Source of the DNA: Protula sp. h YS-2021
Taxonomy: Eukaryota > Annelida > Polychaeta > Sabellida > Serpulidae
Assembly (NCBI GenBank): GCA_949752745.1
Contig: OX457025.1
Coordinates: forward strand, 50,209,601-50,273,600
Direction: 5' to 3'
DNA length: 64,000 nt
Shown here: in pieces, positions 9,612-23,287 of the stretch
How positions within the stretch are numbered: the first letter of the stretch is position 1
Layout: every line of letters starts with the position of its first letter
Translations under genes and position numbers: made by a program
The notes under the pieces: model-generated
What the model was told of the DNA's origin: nothing
The model's input: only the letters and a program-made list of their open reading frames with translations
Database searches by the model: none

Positions 9612-11604
9612 GTTTTAAGGTTAACGTGAACACATGCAGTTGAATTTGTTAATATTATTGTTACAGCCGAATGAGGAGTGTTGACATAGTGAACAATCTT
9701 GAACAAGGTAAACAGTAATGCAAACAGACAAATCACATACAATAAAGTATCATGAAACGTAGGTGTCTCGAAAGTTGGAGAGTTGCTTGCTGGAGAAGTT
9801 AAGGAAAAAACAAGCGGGGCTGAGTATACTGAACAGGGTAGCTTTGTACGGACTTTACCGAAGACAACATAGCAAACGCAATTTTAGGTCCTTTCCCGAG
9901 TAAAAGAGTACATATTAAAACTGTAGTGATTGTACTCAAAGCTACATACCAGATCAGGAGAAATCCGTGTACTGAGTACCAACAAAATTCAGGTTGCCAA
10001 TCATCACTATAAAGAGGATCAGTTGGAGTGGCAAAAATAATTTTGTTTAATTTTATTTGATCAGTAACATGTTGTAAATCAAGTTTCAGGGACTTATCAT
10101 GGAGAATTTTATTATTGAATTAATTATCAAAAATATTTATAGCGGGAACAGAGATGTTCCAGGACGAATTTAAGAGTATAGATGGCGAAATAGTTTTGAG
10201 TTGATCAGAAGAAAACATATGCTGTAGAAAAATTAGGTTGACGGGACGGGCTCTGGTTAGATGAAGATGTTCTTGGCATTGACTGGAGCGCTTAGGAATA
10301 AAAACTGTCCGGCTGAAATGGAACAACCGCAACGGATGCGTATGATGCAAAACATACAACCCTCAATGGCTGTGGTTGGCGAATTAATGCATTTCGTGGT
10401 TAAAGACGGAAATTTGGAAACGAGAACTTGACCGTGGGATGTTTCTATTAAGTTTTCGGTAAAGCAGTTAGTTTGAAAGGAGAAGGTGCAGAACGACTTT
10501 ACAAGGGCGGTATTTTCAATGAGCAACGCGCTTGCACAGGAAGGTTTTTTCAGAAGCTGTTAAGCGGGCAGTGGTGGTTGTGTATACCGAGACATTGAGA
10601 AAAGCTAAAGGTTGTCATTTCGACATAAGAGTTAGAGTCTTTAGAGAAACCTAAATACTGCAGAAGATTTTCAACCCAGGTGGTATGACTCACAGTGTTA
10701 TTTAGTGGAACATGAAATGTTTCGATATGAAAAACTTGAAAAATTGATTGGCTGGAAGACACAGGGAAGATAACAGTAATAAAATTGAGTTATTCAATCG
10801 ACCAATCGTTACACCACGTACATCATAAGCGTTTTTAGACAATAAGTGGAGTCTCTTTGTAGAGAGTTGCTGATTGATATCCTGCAGCATTCTGCTGAGA
10901 ACGTCGTTGTCAATGAAGAAAGGAGAAAATCGTCCGTTTAACGCCTCGTATACTCCCTGGAGGAAGGTCTGAAGCTCATTTTGTAATGTTCGTGCGTTAT
11001 ATAGCGGACGAACTAGGACGATTGTAGAGTAACGAGCATCAGCAAAGGCAGAGTCTACGAAGTTTCCGATGTCAACAGACATTTTTTTCATTTCCTCATC
11101 CGTGTCCTCCACAAGACTAACGACTCCATCCAGCCTAGAATTAAAGGCGGTAGCGTAGGATGAGAGTTCGTTGTCAAGCACACCAAAATTATGAACTAAC
11201 TTGTTTTCATTTTTTGACATCAGGCGGATATGTTTGTTAATGGCATGCAAGTCGGTTTCATCCAGGGTGCCGAACAGCAGACGCGAGGCACTACCGACAA
11301 ATGGAAGGAGAGATCTGTGCTGTCTGGATGAAACGTCCTTAGCTTTAACCGGGACGAGTTCCGTTATAGCATTAATGGTACATGAAAACAAGTCACAAGA
11401 CGAGTTCAGTATGGAAACAATTTCGTTTTGAACTGGATCCATAAGTTTTGTCATATTCCTCATCGGGAGGGCAACCTGCAACATCCGTTCTGGAAACTCC
11501 GGATCTGGAATGGGTAGGTGAAAGGTATGACGCCAGGTAGACTCGGCATTGTTGATCTGCGTTGCGCGCCAGAAGAGAAAGCCATAATTCAATCTAACCA
11601 CCAA
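9589..11604 (-). pseudogene. Env-like fusion glycoprotein of the gypsy element, broken
   Basis: The first frame (11604-10702, 300 aa) contains 'SSRQHRS', a likely basic cleavage site, directly followed by the hydrophobic 'LLPFVGSASRLLFGTLDE'. This is the layout of baculovirus-F-like envelopes: a cleavage site, a fusion peptide, then a long helical heptad region ('HAINKHIRLMSKNENKLVHN'). Later pieces in shifted frames (10762-10550, 10526-10257, 10359-10120) hold Cys-rich ectodomain segments such as 'CMFCIIRI'. After an in-frame TAA near 10118 a membrane anchor 'FLLIWYVALSTITTVLICTL' appears (about 9.9-10.0 kb), with a stop at 9801-9799. A second hydrophobic segment in another frame ('LLYVICLFALLFTLF') reaches 9589. 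The protein would mediate membrane fusion. At least three frameshifts and one stop make this copy dead. The start at 11604 is not an ATG; the frame is open upstream and probably needs splicing. Confidence 0.65.
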
Positions 11605-11609
11605 ACCAC

Positions 11610-12002
11610 CTAAGGTTTGCTTTGCTGTGTTTGGTTTTTGTGTTTCTTAATTGCCTTCTTCTGCTTTTTTATGTCCAGCTTGATATAATATTGTCGTATT
11701 TTCAGTACTGGAACCATTTCTCTGTTAACCATAACCGGCGTATTTATGTGTCGTACTTTCACTTTGATTGTACCTGTGTTATTATCTGGCTCGGCTGTAA
11801 CGTACCGAATTTGGTTGGAATGGATCTGATGTTGATTTACCGCTTGTGTTTGAATGTGGGTGTTTTTTTCTGTTTGATGCATGAAATTACTGGCATGTAC
11901 TCTGCTTTTATGAGATTTGTTATTCTTTACTGAGCGTAGTTTGTAAGAGTATCTATAGCCATTGTCGGATATATAGAATGGCTTAGAGAACTCAGGGTCT
12001 AG
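11610..12002 (-). pseudogene. Integrase C-terminal tail of the gypsy pol
   Basis: At 12003 the integrase continues, after a frameshift, as 'HKLDPEFSKPFYISDNGY' and 'YKLRSVKNNKSHKSRVHASN', typical of the last beta-strand domain of Ty3/gypsy integrases ('...KLxxxxxGPYxI...YxLR...VHxxxLK'). It runs on into a 90-aa frame (11882-11610) rich in Gln, Lys and Asn. This is the only place where the tail is present; in the array copies the sequence jumps at this point (HKLA) back to RNase H. Confidence 0.65.
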
Positions 12003-13633
12003 CTTGTGAGAGAAACCTTTGCGCTGGGTGTGGTTTTTAATACAACAAAGTCTCCAGATCTTACTTTTGGATTTTTGGCCCTTTGATCATAATAGGCCTT
12101 TGCTTCGATAGCATGTCTTTTGAGATTTTGCTTTGTCATTTCACGACTAAGTTGTACATTATGGAATAGTTGTTCGATGTATTCTTGTACGTTCTTTGAG
12201 TATTTCTTACTTGGAGTGAGTGCGGTGTCTTGAGGGAGAACACACTGGCGTCCGAACAGAATAAAATATGGAGAAAAGTGAGTTGACTGGTTAGCAGGAG
12301 TGACACGATAGCTTAACATGACTAGTGGAAGTACACGCGACCAGTTTGAGTGTGATTTATCTATCATAATACATAAGGATTGTTCTATTCTTGAATTCTG
12401 ACGTTCGCAGGTTGAATTTGCCTGTGCGTGGTAAGATGTAATGAAATGGTGATGGATGTTGTATATTTTGCAGAGTTCTTTAACTACAGAAGACATGAAG
12501 TTCATTGCTCTGTCAGACACTACAGTTTCGAAACTGCCAAACCGACCTATTACTTCACTTTGCAGGGCGTTGGACATTGATCACATGTTTTGACAAAGTT
12601 TTTGACATCCTCTGACATTTTGTCCCATTGGTATTTCAAAGCTATGGCATCTCTTGTGCGTTGCTCGCCTTGATGCCCCAGTTTGTTGTGATATGCATGA
12701 AGTATGTCGTCCCGTAGTGGAGGTGGTATCATTACAACACAAGTACTTTCTGGCATTTTTTTTTAATTTGCTTTTCGCAAATCGTGTTTCTTTGTAGCGG
12801 ATAAGGATATTGTTGTCATCTAGAGCGTATAGGTGACTGTTTCTTTGAATAAGATAAGCTAATTTGTCATCAGATGGAAGTACATTGTGTTTAGGTATTT
12901 GATCATTGGTGCGCACCATGTTTGATCTTCTTGCTGATATTGAGCTATGGATTTGGAGTTTAGAGCAAAAATGGAGTTTATGGTGTGCTCTAAATCTAAT
13001 GATATTTCTGTGTTTATGCTTTTTGATGCTTGTGGTGATAATGTAATTTGATCCGAAGTGAAAATGCTAATGTTCTGGAAGGTGAAATGTATGGCAATGT
13101 GTTGTGGCGGATGTATGGTAGTAGAAGCGATTTTCAGAAAATCTACTTCTTCATCGAAGACTGGCGTAGGATCGTATTCCCGACGAGACAAAGCATCGAC
13201 AACAGTGTTTTTCTTGCCTTCAATATGCTTTGCTTCGTACTGAAATTGTTGCAGTTGAAATGACCATCGTGAAACTTTGCCTTTGACTGTACCATTATTG
13301 AGTATGTATAGTGGTGCACTGTTATCCGTGTAAAGGAGGACCTTGATATTGCGTCTGTTGTTTTGCTCTAAGTATTTGCAGTAGTATTGACAACCAGCAA
13401 CTATGGCAAGGGCTTCCTTTTCATACGTGGGCCAGTTTCTTTCATGTTTGCGAATTGCCCTGCCACCGTAACATATTGGGTGCTCGATGTTGTTTTTGTC
13501 TTTTTGAGCTAAAACATAACTGATGGCTGAGTCACTGGCGTCAGTGTACAGGATGAATTGTTTTTCAAAGCTTGGGATGTGGAGCATTGGGTTAGTTGTG
13601 AGTGCGGATTTCAGTCGCTGAAAAGCTGGAAAG
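12003..13633 (-). pseudogene. Array unit 12 (3'-most, env-proximal)
   Basis: RNase H frame at 13587-12859, HHCC finger piece at 12756-12550, integrase piece at 12577-11999. It has the long form of the integrase deletion: 'VKTCDQCPTPCKVK' runs out of frame into 'SNALQSEVIGRFGS'. A T-run at about 12758 shifts the finger frame. Unlike all other units it connects to the native integrase tail and env. Confidence 0.8.
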
Positions 13634-15239
13634 CTAGCTTATGTGAGAAACCTTTGCGTTGAGTGTGGTTTTTTAATACAACAAAGTCTCCAGATCTTAA
13701 TTTTGGATTTTTGGCCCTTTGATCATAATAGGCCTTTGCTTCGATAGCATGTCTTTTGAGATTTTGCTTTGTCATTTCACGACTAAGTTGTACATTATGG
13801 AATAGTTGTTCGATGTATTCTTGTACGTTCTTTGAATATTTCTTCCTTGGAGTGAGTGCGGTGTCTTGAGGGAGAACACACTGGCGCCCGAACAGAATAA
13901 AATATGGAGAAAAGTGAGTTAACTGGTTAGCAGGAGTGACACGATAGCTTAACATGACTAGTGGAAGCACACGCGACCAGTTTGAGTGTGATTTATCTAT
14001 CATAATACATAAGGATTGTTCTATTCTTGAATTCTGACGTTTGCAGGTTAAATTTGCCTGTGCGTGGTAAGATGTAATGAAATCGTGATGGATGTCGTAT
14101 ATTTTGCAGAGTTCTTTAACTACAGAAGACATGAAGTTCATTGCTCTGTCAGACACTAAAGTTTCGAAACTGCCAAACCGACCTTGATCCCATGTTTTGA
14201 CAAAGTTTTTGACATCCTCTGACATTTTGTCCCATTGGTATTTCAAAGCTATGGCATCTCTTGTGCGTTGCTCGCCTTGATGCCCCAGTTTGTTGTGATA
14301 TGCATGAAGTATGTCGTCCCGTAGTGGAGGTGGTATCATTATAACACAAGTACTTTCTGGTAATGTGTTGAATTTGCTTTTCGCAAATCGTTTTTCTTTG
14401 TAGCGAATAAGGATATTGTTGTCATCTAGAGCGTATAGGTGACTGTTTCTTTGAATAAGATAAGCTAATTTGTCATCAGATGGAAGTACATTGTGTTTAG
14501 GTATTTGATCATTGGTGCGCACCATGTTTGATCTTCTTGCTGATATTGAGCTATGGATTTGGAGTTTAGAGCAAAAATGGAGTTTATGGTGTGCTCTAAA
14601 TCTAATGATATTTCTGTGTTTATGCTTTTTGATGCTTGTGGTGATAATGTAATTTGATCCGAAATGAAATTGCTAGTGTTCTGGAAGGTGAAATGTATGG
14701 CAATGTGTTGTGGCGGATGTATGGTAGTAGAAGCGATTTTCAGAAAATCTACTTCTTCATCGGAGACTGGCGTAGGATCGTATTCCCGACGAGACAAAGC
14801 ATCGACAACAGTGTTTTTCTTGCCTTCAATATGTTTTGCTTCGCACTGAAATTGTTGCAGTTAAAATGACCATCAAGAAACTTTGCCTTTGCCTGTACCA
14901 TTATTGAGTATGTATAGTGGTGCGCTGTTATCCGTGTAAAGGAGGACCTTGATATTGCGTCTGTTGTTTTGCTCTAAGTATTTGCAGTAGTATTGACAAC
15001 CAGCAACTATGGCAAGGGCTTCCTTTTCATACGTGAGCCAGTGTCTTTCATGTTTGCGAATTGCCCTGCCACCGTAACATTTTGGGCGCTCGATGTTGTT
15101 TTTGTCTTTTTGAGCTAAAACATAACTGATGGCTGAGTCACTGGCGTCAGTGTACAGGACGAATTGTTTTTCGAAGCTTGGGATGTGGAGCATTGGGTTA
15201 GTTGTGAGTGCGGATTTCAGTCGCTGAAAAGCTGGAAAG
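13634..15239 (-). pseudogene. Array unit 11
   Basis: Finger plus integrase are fused in a 304-aa frame (14525-13611) in the short form, 'CDQGRFGS' type with Trp for Cys ('TWDQ'). The RNase H frame (15193-14873) is cut by two stops near 14862-14875: CGA became TGA at 'VSRWSF' and CAA became TAA just after it. Confidence 0.8.
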
Positions 15240-16845
15240 CTAGCTTGTGTGAGAAACCTTTGCGTTGAGTGTGGTCTTTTAATACAACAAAGTCTCCAGA
15301 TCTTAATTTTGGATTTTTGGCCCTTTGATCATAATAGGCCTTTGCTTCGATAGCATGTCTTTTGAGATTTTGCTTTGTCATTTCACGACTAAGTTGTACA
15401 TTATGGAATAGTTGTTCGATGTATTCTTGTACGTTCTTTGAGTATTTCTTACTTGGAGTGAGTGCGGTGTCTTGACGGAGAACATACTGGCGTCCGAACA
15501 GAATAAAATATGGAGAAAAGTGAGTTAACTTGTTAGCAGGAGTGCCACGATAGCTTAACATGACTAGTGGAAGCACACGGGACCAGTTTGAGTGTGATTT
15601 ATCTATCATAATACATAAGGATTGTTCTAGTCTTGAATTCTGACGTTTGCAGGTTAAATTTGCCTGTGCGTGGTAAGATGTAATGAAATCGTGATGGATG
15701 TCGTATATTTTTCAGAGTTCTTTAACTACAGAAGACATGAAGTTCATTGCTCTGTCAGACACTAAAGTTTCGAAACTGCCAAACCGACCTTGATCCCATG
15801 TTTTGACAAAGTTTTTGACATCCTCTGACATTTCGTCCCATTGGTATTTCAAAGCTATGGCATCTCTTGTGCGTTGCTCGCCTTGATGCCCCAGTTTGTT
15901 GTGATATGCATGAAGTATGTCGTCCCGTAGTGGAGGTGGTATCATTATAACACAAGTACTTTCTGGTAATGTGTTGAATTTGCTTTTCGCAAATCGTTTT
16001 TCTTTGTAGCGAATAAGGATATTGTTGTCATCTAGAGCGTATAGGTGACTGTTTCTTTGAATAAGATAAGCTAATTTGTCATCAGATGGAAGTACATTGT
16101 GTTTAGGTATTTGATCATTGGTGCGCACCATGTTTGATCTTCTTGCTGATATTGAGCTATGGATTTGGAGTTTAGAGCAAAAATGGAGTTTATGGTGTGC
16201 TCTAAATGTAATGATATTTCTGTGTTTATGCTTTTTGATGCTTGTGGTGATAATGTAATTTGATCCGAAATGAAATTGCTAGTGTTCTGGAAGGTGAAAT
16301 GTATGGCAATGTGTTGTGGCGGATGTATGGTAGTAGAAGCGATTTTCAGAAAATCTACTTCTTCATCGGAGACTGGCGTAGGATCGTATTCCCGACGAGA
16401 CAAAGCATCGACAACAGTGTTTTTCTTGCCTTCAATATGTTTTGCTTCGCACTGAAATTGTTGCAGTTGAAATGACCATCGTGAAACTTTGCCTTTGCCT
16501 GTACCATTATTGAGTATGTATAGTGGTGCGCTGTTATCCGTGTAAAGGAGGACCTTGATATTGCGTCTGTTGTTTTGCTCTAAGTATTTGCAGTAGTATT
16601 GACAACCAGCAACTATGGCAAGGGCTTCCTTTTCATACGTGAGCCAGTGTCTTTCATGTTTGCAAATTGCCCTGCCACCGTAACATTTTGGGCGCTCGAT
16701 GTTGTTTTTGTCTTTTTGAGCTAAAACATAACTGATGGCTGAGTCACTGGCGTCAGTGTACAGGACGAATTGTTTTTCGAAGCTTGGGATGTGGAGCATT
16801 GGGTTAGTTGTGAGTGCGGATTTCAGTCGCTGAAAAGCTGGAAAG
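15240..16845 (-). pseudogene. Array unit 10
   Basis: RNase H frame 16799-16071 is intact over 242 aa. Finger/integrase frame 16131-15712 stops at 'VVKEL' because TGC (Cys) is TGA. The integrase C-terminal part resumes at 15609-15217. Confidence 0.8.
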
Positions 16846-18450
16846 CTAGCTTGTGTGAGAAACCTTTGCGTTGAGTGTGGTCTTTTAATACAACAAAGTC
16901 TCCAGATCTTAATTTTGGATTTTTGGCCCTTTGATCATAATAGGCCTTTGCTTCGATAGCATGTCTTTTGAGATTTTGCTTTGTCATTTCACGACTAAGT
17001 TGTACATTATGGAATAGTTGTTCGATGTATTCTTGTACGTTCTTTGAGTATTTCTTACTTGGAGTGAGTGCGGTGTCTTGACGGAGAACATACTGGCGTC
17101 CGAACAGAATAAAATATGGAGAAAAGTGAGTTAACTTGTTAGCAGGAGTGTCACGATAGCTTAACATGACTAGTGGAAGCACACGCGACCAGTTTGAGTG
17201 TGATTTATCTATCATAATACATAAGGATTGTTCTATTCTTGACTTCTGACGTTTGCAGGTTAAATTTGCCTGTGCGTGGTAAGATGTAATGAAATCGTGA
17301 TGGATGTCGTATATTTTTCAGAGTTCTTTAACTACAGAAGACATGAAGTTCATTGCTCTGTCAGACACTAAAGTTTCGAAACTGCCAAACCGACCTTGAT
17401 CCCATGTTTTGACAAAGTTTTTGACATCCTCTGACATTTTGTCCCATTGGTATTTCAAAGCTATGGCATCTCTTGTGCGTTGCTCGCCTTGATGCCCCAG
17501 TTTGTTGTGATATGCATGAAGTATGTCGTCCCGTAGTGGAGGTGGTATCATTATAACACAAGTACTTTCTGGTAATGTGTTGAATTTGCTTTTCGCAAAT
17601 CGTGTTTCTTTGTAGCGAATAAGGATATTGTTGTCATCTAGAGCGTATAGGTAACTGTTCTTTGAATAAGATAAGCTAATTTGTCATCAGATGGAAGTAC
17701 ATTGTGTTTAGGTATTTGATCATTGGTGCGCACCATGTTTGATCTTCTTGCTGATATTGAGCTATGGATTTGGAGTTTAGAGCAAAAATGGAGTTTATGG
17801 TGTGCTCTAAATCTAATGATATTTCTGTGTTTATGCTTTTGGATGCTTGTGGTGATAATGTAATTTGATCCGAAGTGAAAATGCTAGTGTTCTGGAAGGT
17901 GAAATGTATGGCAATGTGTTGTGGCGGATGTATGGTAGTAGAAGCGATTTTCAGAGAATCTACTTCTTCATCGGAGACTGGCGTAGGATCGTATTCCCGA
18001 CGAGACAAAGCATCGACAACATTGTTTTTCTTGCCTTCAATATGCTTTACTTCGTACTGAAATTGTTGCAGTTGAAATGACCATCGTGAAACTTTGCCTT
18101 TGCCTGTACCATTATTGAATATGTATAGTGGTGCGCTGTTATCCGTGTAAAGGAGGACCTTGATATTGCGTCTGTTGTTTTGCTCTAAGTATTTGCAGTA
18201 GTATTGACAACCAGCAACTATGGCAAGGGCTTCCTTTTCATACGTGGGCCAGTTTCTTTCATGTTTGCGAATTGCCCTGCCACCGTAACATATTGAGCGC
18301 TCGATGTTGTTTTTGTCTTTTTGAGCTAAAACATAACTGATGGCTGAGTCACTGGCGTCAGTGTACAGGATGAATTGTTTTTCAAAGCTTGGGATGTGGA
18401 GCATTGGGTTAGTTGTGAGTGCGGATTTCAGTCGCTGAAAAGCTGGAAAG
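16846..18450 (-). pseudogene. Array unit 9
   Basis: RNase H frame 18404-17676 intact. The finger region has lost one T near 17660 (the Leu-Tyr-Ala-Leu region), so the downstream frame restarts at 17551. The same Cys-to-stop change as in unit 10 ends it at 17318. The integrase end is at 17215-16823. Confidence 0.8.
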
Positions 18451-20047
18451 CTAGCTTGTGTGAGAAACCTTTGCGCTGAGTGTGGTTTTTTAATACAACA
18501 AAGTCTCCAGATCTTAATTTTGGATTTTTGGCCCTTTGATCATAATAGGCCTTTGCTTCGATAGCATGTCTTTTGAGATTTTGCTTTGTCATTTCACGAC
18601 TAAGTTGTACATTATGGAATAGTTGTTCGATGTATTCTTGTACGTTCTTTGAGTATTTCTTACTTGGAGTGAGTGCGGTGTCTTGAGGGAGAACACACTG
18701 GCGTCCGAACAGAATAAAATATGGAGAAAAGTGAGTTGACTGGTTAGCAGGAGTGACACGATAGCTTAACATGACTAGTGGAAGCACACGCGACCAGTTT
18801 GAGTGTGATTTATCTATCATAATACAGAAGGATTGTTCTAGTCTTGAATTCTGACGTTCGCAGGTTGAATTTGCCTGTGCGTGGTAAGATGTAATGAAAT
18901 GGTGATGGATGTCGTATATTTTGCAGAGTTCTTTAACTACAGAAGACATGAAGTTCATTGCTCTGTCAGACACTAAAGTTTCGAAACTGCCAAACCGACC
19001 TTGATCACATGTTTTGACAAAGTTTTTGACATCCTCTGACATTTTGTCCCATTGGTATTTCAAAGCTATGGCATCTCTTGTGCGTTGCTCGCCTTGATGC
19101 CCCAGTTTGTTGTGATATGCATGAAGTATGTCGTCCCGTAGTGGAGGTGGTATCATTATAACACAAGTACTTTCTGGTAATTTGTTGAATTTGCTTTTCG
19201 CAAATCGTGTTTCTTTGTAGCGAATAAGGATATTGTTGTCATCTAGAGCGTATAGGTAACTGTTCTTTGAATAAGATAAGCTAATTTGTCATCAGATGGA
19301 AGTACATTGTGTTTAGGTATTTGATCATTGGTGCGCACCATGTTTGATCTTCTTGCTGATATTGAGCTATGGATTTGGAGTTTAGAGCAAAAATGGAGTT
19401 TATGGTGTGCTCTAAATCTAATGATATTTCTGTGTTTATGCTTTTGGATGCTTGTGGTGATAATGTAATTTGATCCGAAGTGAAAATGCTAGTGTTCTGG
19501 AAGGTGAAATGTATGGCAATGTGTTGTGGCGGATGTATGGTAGTAGAAGCGATTTTCAGAGAATCTACTTCTTCATCGGAGACTGGCGTAGGATCGTATT
19601 CCCGACGAGACAAAGCATCGACAACAGTGTTTTTCTTGCCTTCAATATGCTTTACTTCGTACTGAAATTGTTGCAGTTGAAATGACCATCGTGAAACTTT
19701 GCCTTTGCCTGTACCATTATTGAGTATGTATAGTGGTGCGCTGTTATCCGTGTAAAGGAGGACCTTGATATTGCGTCTGTTGTTTTGCTCTAAGTATTTG
19801 CAGTAGTATTGACAACCAGCAACTATGGCAAGGGCTTCCTTTTCATACGTGGGCCAGTTTCTTTCATGTTTGCGAATTGCCCTGCCACCGTAACATATTG
19901 GGCGCTCGATGTTGTTTTTGTCTTTTTGAGCTAAAACATAACTGATGGCTGAGTCACTGGCGTCAGTGTACAGGATGAATTGTTTTTCGAAGCTTGGGAT
20001 GTGGAGCATTGGGTTAGTTGTGAGTGCGGATTTCAGTCGCTGAAAAG
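18451..20047 (-). pseudogene. Array unit 8, joined in frame to unit 7
   Basis: Finger/integrase frame 19156-18428 is open. The high end of the unit lacks 8 bp of the usual junction ('ggaaagct'), so the integrase of unit 7 reads straight into this RNase H. The result is a single 490-aa frame (20753-19281). Confidence 0.8.
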
Positions 20048-21652
20048 CTAGCTTATGTGAGAAACCTTTGCGTTGAGTGTGGTTTTTTAATACAACAAAG
20101 TCTCCAGATCTTAATTTTGGATTTTTGGCCCTTTGATCATAATAGGCCTTTGCTTCGATAGCATGTCTTTTGAGATTTTGCTTTGTCATTTCACGACTAA
20201 GTTGTACATTATGGAATAGTTGTTCGATGTATTCTTGTACGTTCTTTGAGTATTTCTTACTTGGAGTGAGTGCGGTGTCTTGAGGGAGAACACACTGGCG
20301 TCCGAACAGAATAAAATATGGAGAAAAGTGAGTTGACTGGTTAGCAGGAGTGATACGATAGCTTAACATGACTAGTGGAAGCACACGCGACCAGTTTGAG
20401 TGTGATTTATCTATCATAATACAGAAGGATTGTTCTAGTCTTGAATTCTGACGTTCGCAGGTTGAATTTGCCTGTGCGTGGTAAGATGTAATGAAATGGT
20501 GATGGATGTCGTATATTTTGCAGAGTTCTTTAACTACAGAAGACATGAAGTTCATTGCTCTGTCAGACACTAAAGTTTCGAAACTGCCAAACCGACCTTG
20601 ATCACATGTTTTGACAAAGTTTTTGACATCCTCTGACATTTTGTCCCATTGGTATTTCAAAGCTATGGCATCTCTTGTGCGTTGCTCGCCTTGATGCCCC
20701 AGTTTGTTGTGATATGCATGAAGTATGTCGTCCCGTAGTGGAGGTGGTATCATTATAACACAAGTACTTTCTGGTAATTTGTTGAATTTGCTTTTCGCAA
20801 ATCGTGTTTCTTTGTAGCGAATAAGGATATTGTTGTCATCTAGAGCGTATAGGTAACTGTTCTTTGAATAAGATAAGCTAATTTGTCATCAGATGGAAGT
20901 ACATTGTGTTTAGGTATTTGATCATTGGTGCGCACCATGTTTGATCTTCTTGCTGATATTGAGCTATGGATTTGGAGTTTAGAGCAAAAATGGAGTTTAT
21001 GGTGTGCTCTAAATCTAATGATATTTCTGTGTTTATGCTTTTGGATGCTTGTGGTGATAATGTAATTTGATCCGAAGTGAAAATGCTAGTGTTCTGGAAG
21101 GTGAAATGTATGGCAATGTGTTGTGGCGGATGTATGGTAGTAGAAGCGATTTTCAGAAAATCTACTTCTTCATCGGAGACTGGCGTAGGATCGTATTCCC
21201 GACGAGACAAAGCATCGACAACAGTGTTTTTCTTGCCTTCAATATGTTTTGCTTCGTACTGAAATTGTTGCAGTTGAAATGACCACCGTGAAACTTTGCC
21301 TTTGCCTGTACCATTATTGAGTATGTATAGTGGTGCGCTGTTATCCGTGTAAAGGAGGACCTTGATATTGCGTCTGTTGTTTTGCTCTAAGTATTTGCAG
21401 TAGTATTGACAACCAGCAACTCTGGCAAGGGCTTCCTTTTCATACGTGGGCCAGTTTCTTTCATGTTTGCGAATTGCCCTGCCACCGTAACATATTGGGC
21501 GCTCGATGTTGTTTTTGTCTTTTTGAGCTAAAACATAACTGATGGCTGAGTCACTGGCGTCAGTGTACAGGATGAATTGTTTTTCAAAGCTTGGGATGTT
21601 GAGCATTGGGTTAGTTGTGAGTGCGGATTTCAGTCGCTGAAAAGCTGGAAAG
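20048..21652 (-). pseudogene. Array unit 7
   Basis: The RNase H frame 21606-20878 starts 'MLNIPSF' instead of 'MLHIPSF' and has 'ALARVAG' for 'ALAIVAG'. The integrase half is the N-terminal part of the 490-aa fusion frame with unit 8. Confidence 0.8.
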
Positions 21653-23287
21653 CTAGCTTGTGTGAGAAACCTTTGCGTTGAGTGTGGTTTTTTAATACAA
21701 CAAAGTCTCCAGATCTTAATTTTGGATTTTTGGCCCTTTGATCATAATAGGCCTTTGCTTCGATAGCATATCTTTTGAGATTTTGCTTTGTCATTTCACG
21801 ACTAAGTTGTACATTATGGAATAGTTGTTCGATGTATTCTTGTACGTTCTTTGAGTATTTCTTACTTGGAGTGAGTGCGGTGTCTTGAGGGAGAACACAC
21901 TGGCGTCCGAACAGAATAAAATATGGAGAAAAGTGAGTTGACTGGTTAGCAGGAGTGATACGATAGCTTAACATGACTAGTGGAAGCACACGCGACCAGT
22001 TTGAGTGTGATTTATCTATCATAATACAGAAGGATTGTTCTAGTCTTGAATTCTGACGTTCGCAGGTTGAATTTGCCTGTGCGTGGTAAGATGTAATGAA
22101 ATGGTGATGGATGTCGTATATTTTGCAGAGTTCTTTAACTACAGAAGACATGAAGTTCATTGCTCTGTCAGACACTACAGTTTCGAAACTGCCAAACCGA
22201 CCTATTACTTCACTTTGCAGGGCGTTGGACATTGATCACATGTTTTGACAAAGTTTTTGACATCCTCTGACATTTTGTCCCATTGGTATTTCAAAGCTAT
22301 GGCATCTCTTGTGCGTTGCTCGCCTTGATGCCCCAGTTTGTTGTGATATGCATGAAGTATGTCGTCCCGTAGTGGAGGTGGTATCATTATAACACAAGTA
22401 CTTTCTGGTAATGTGTTGAATTTGCTTTTCGCAAATCGTGTTTCTTTGTAGCGAATAAGGATATTGTTGTCATCTAGAGCGTATAGGTAACTGTTTCTTT
22501 GAATAAGATATGCTAATTTGTCATCAGATGGAAGTACATTGTGTTTAGGTATTTGATCATTGGTGCGCACCATGTTTGATCTTCTTGCTGATATTGAGCT
22601 ATGGATTTGGAGTTTAGAGCAAAAATGGAGTTTATGGTGTGCTCTAAATCTAATGATATTTCTGTGTTTATGCTTTTGGATGCTTGTGGTGATAATGTAA
22701 TTTGATCCGAAGTGAAAATGCTAGTGTTCTGGAAGGTGAAATGTATGGCAATGTGTTGTGGCGGATGTATGGTAGTAGAAGCGATTTTCAGAGAATCTAC
22801 TTCTTCATCGGAGACTGGCGTAGGATCGTATTCCCGACGAGACAAAGCATCGACAACAGTGTTTTTCTTGCCTTCAATATGTTTTGCTTCGTACTGAAAT
22901 TGTTGCAGTTGAAATGACCACCGTGAAACTTTGCCTTTGCCTGTACCATTATTGAGTATGTATAGTGGTGCGCTGTTATCCGTGTAAAGGAGGACATTGA
23001 TATTGCGTCTGTTGTTTTGCTCTAAGTATTTGCAGTAGTATTGACAACCAGCAACTCTGGCAAGGGCTTCCTTTTCATACGTGGGCCAGTTTCTTTCATG
23101 TTTGCGAATTGCCCTGCCACCGTAACATATTGGGCGCTCGATGTTGTTTTTGTCTTTTTGAGCTAAAACATAACTGATGGCTGAGTCACTGGCGTCAGTG
23201 TACAGGATGAATTGTTTTTCAAAGCTTGGGATGTGGAGCATTGGGTTAGTTGTGAGTGCGGATTTCAGTCGCTGAAAAGCTGGAAAG
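21653..23287 (-). pseudogene. Array unit 6 (long form)
   Basis: 1635 bp long because it keeps the 30-bp 'SNALQSEVI' segment seen otherwise only in units 1 and 12. RNase H frame 23241-22513 (also 'ALARVAG', as in unit 7), finger frame 22573-22205 and integrase frame 22232-21630 overlap in different frames. Confidence 0.8.
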
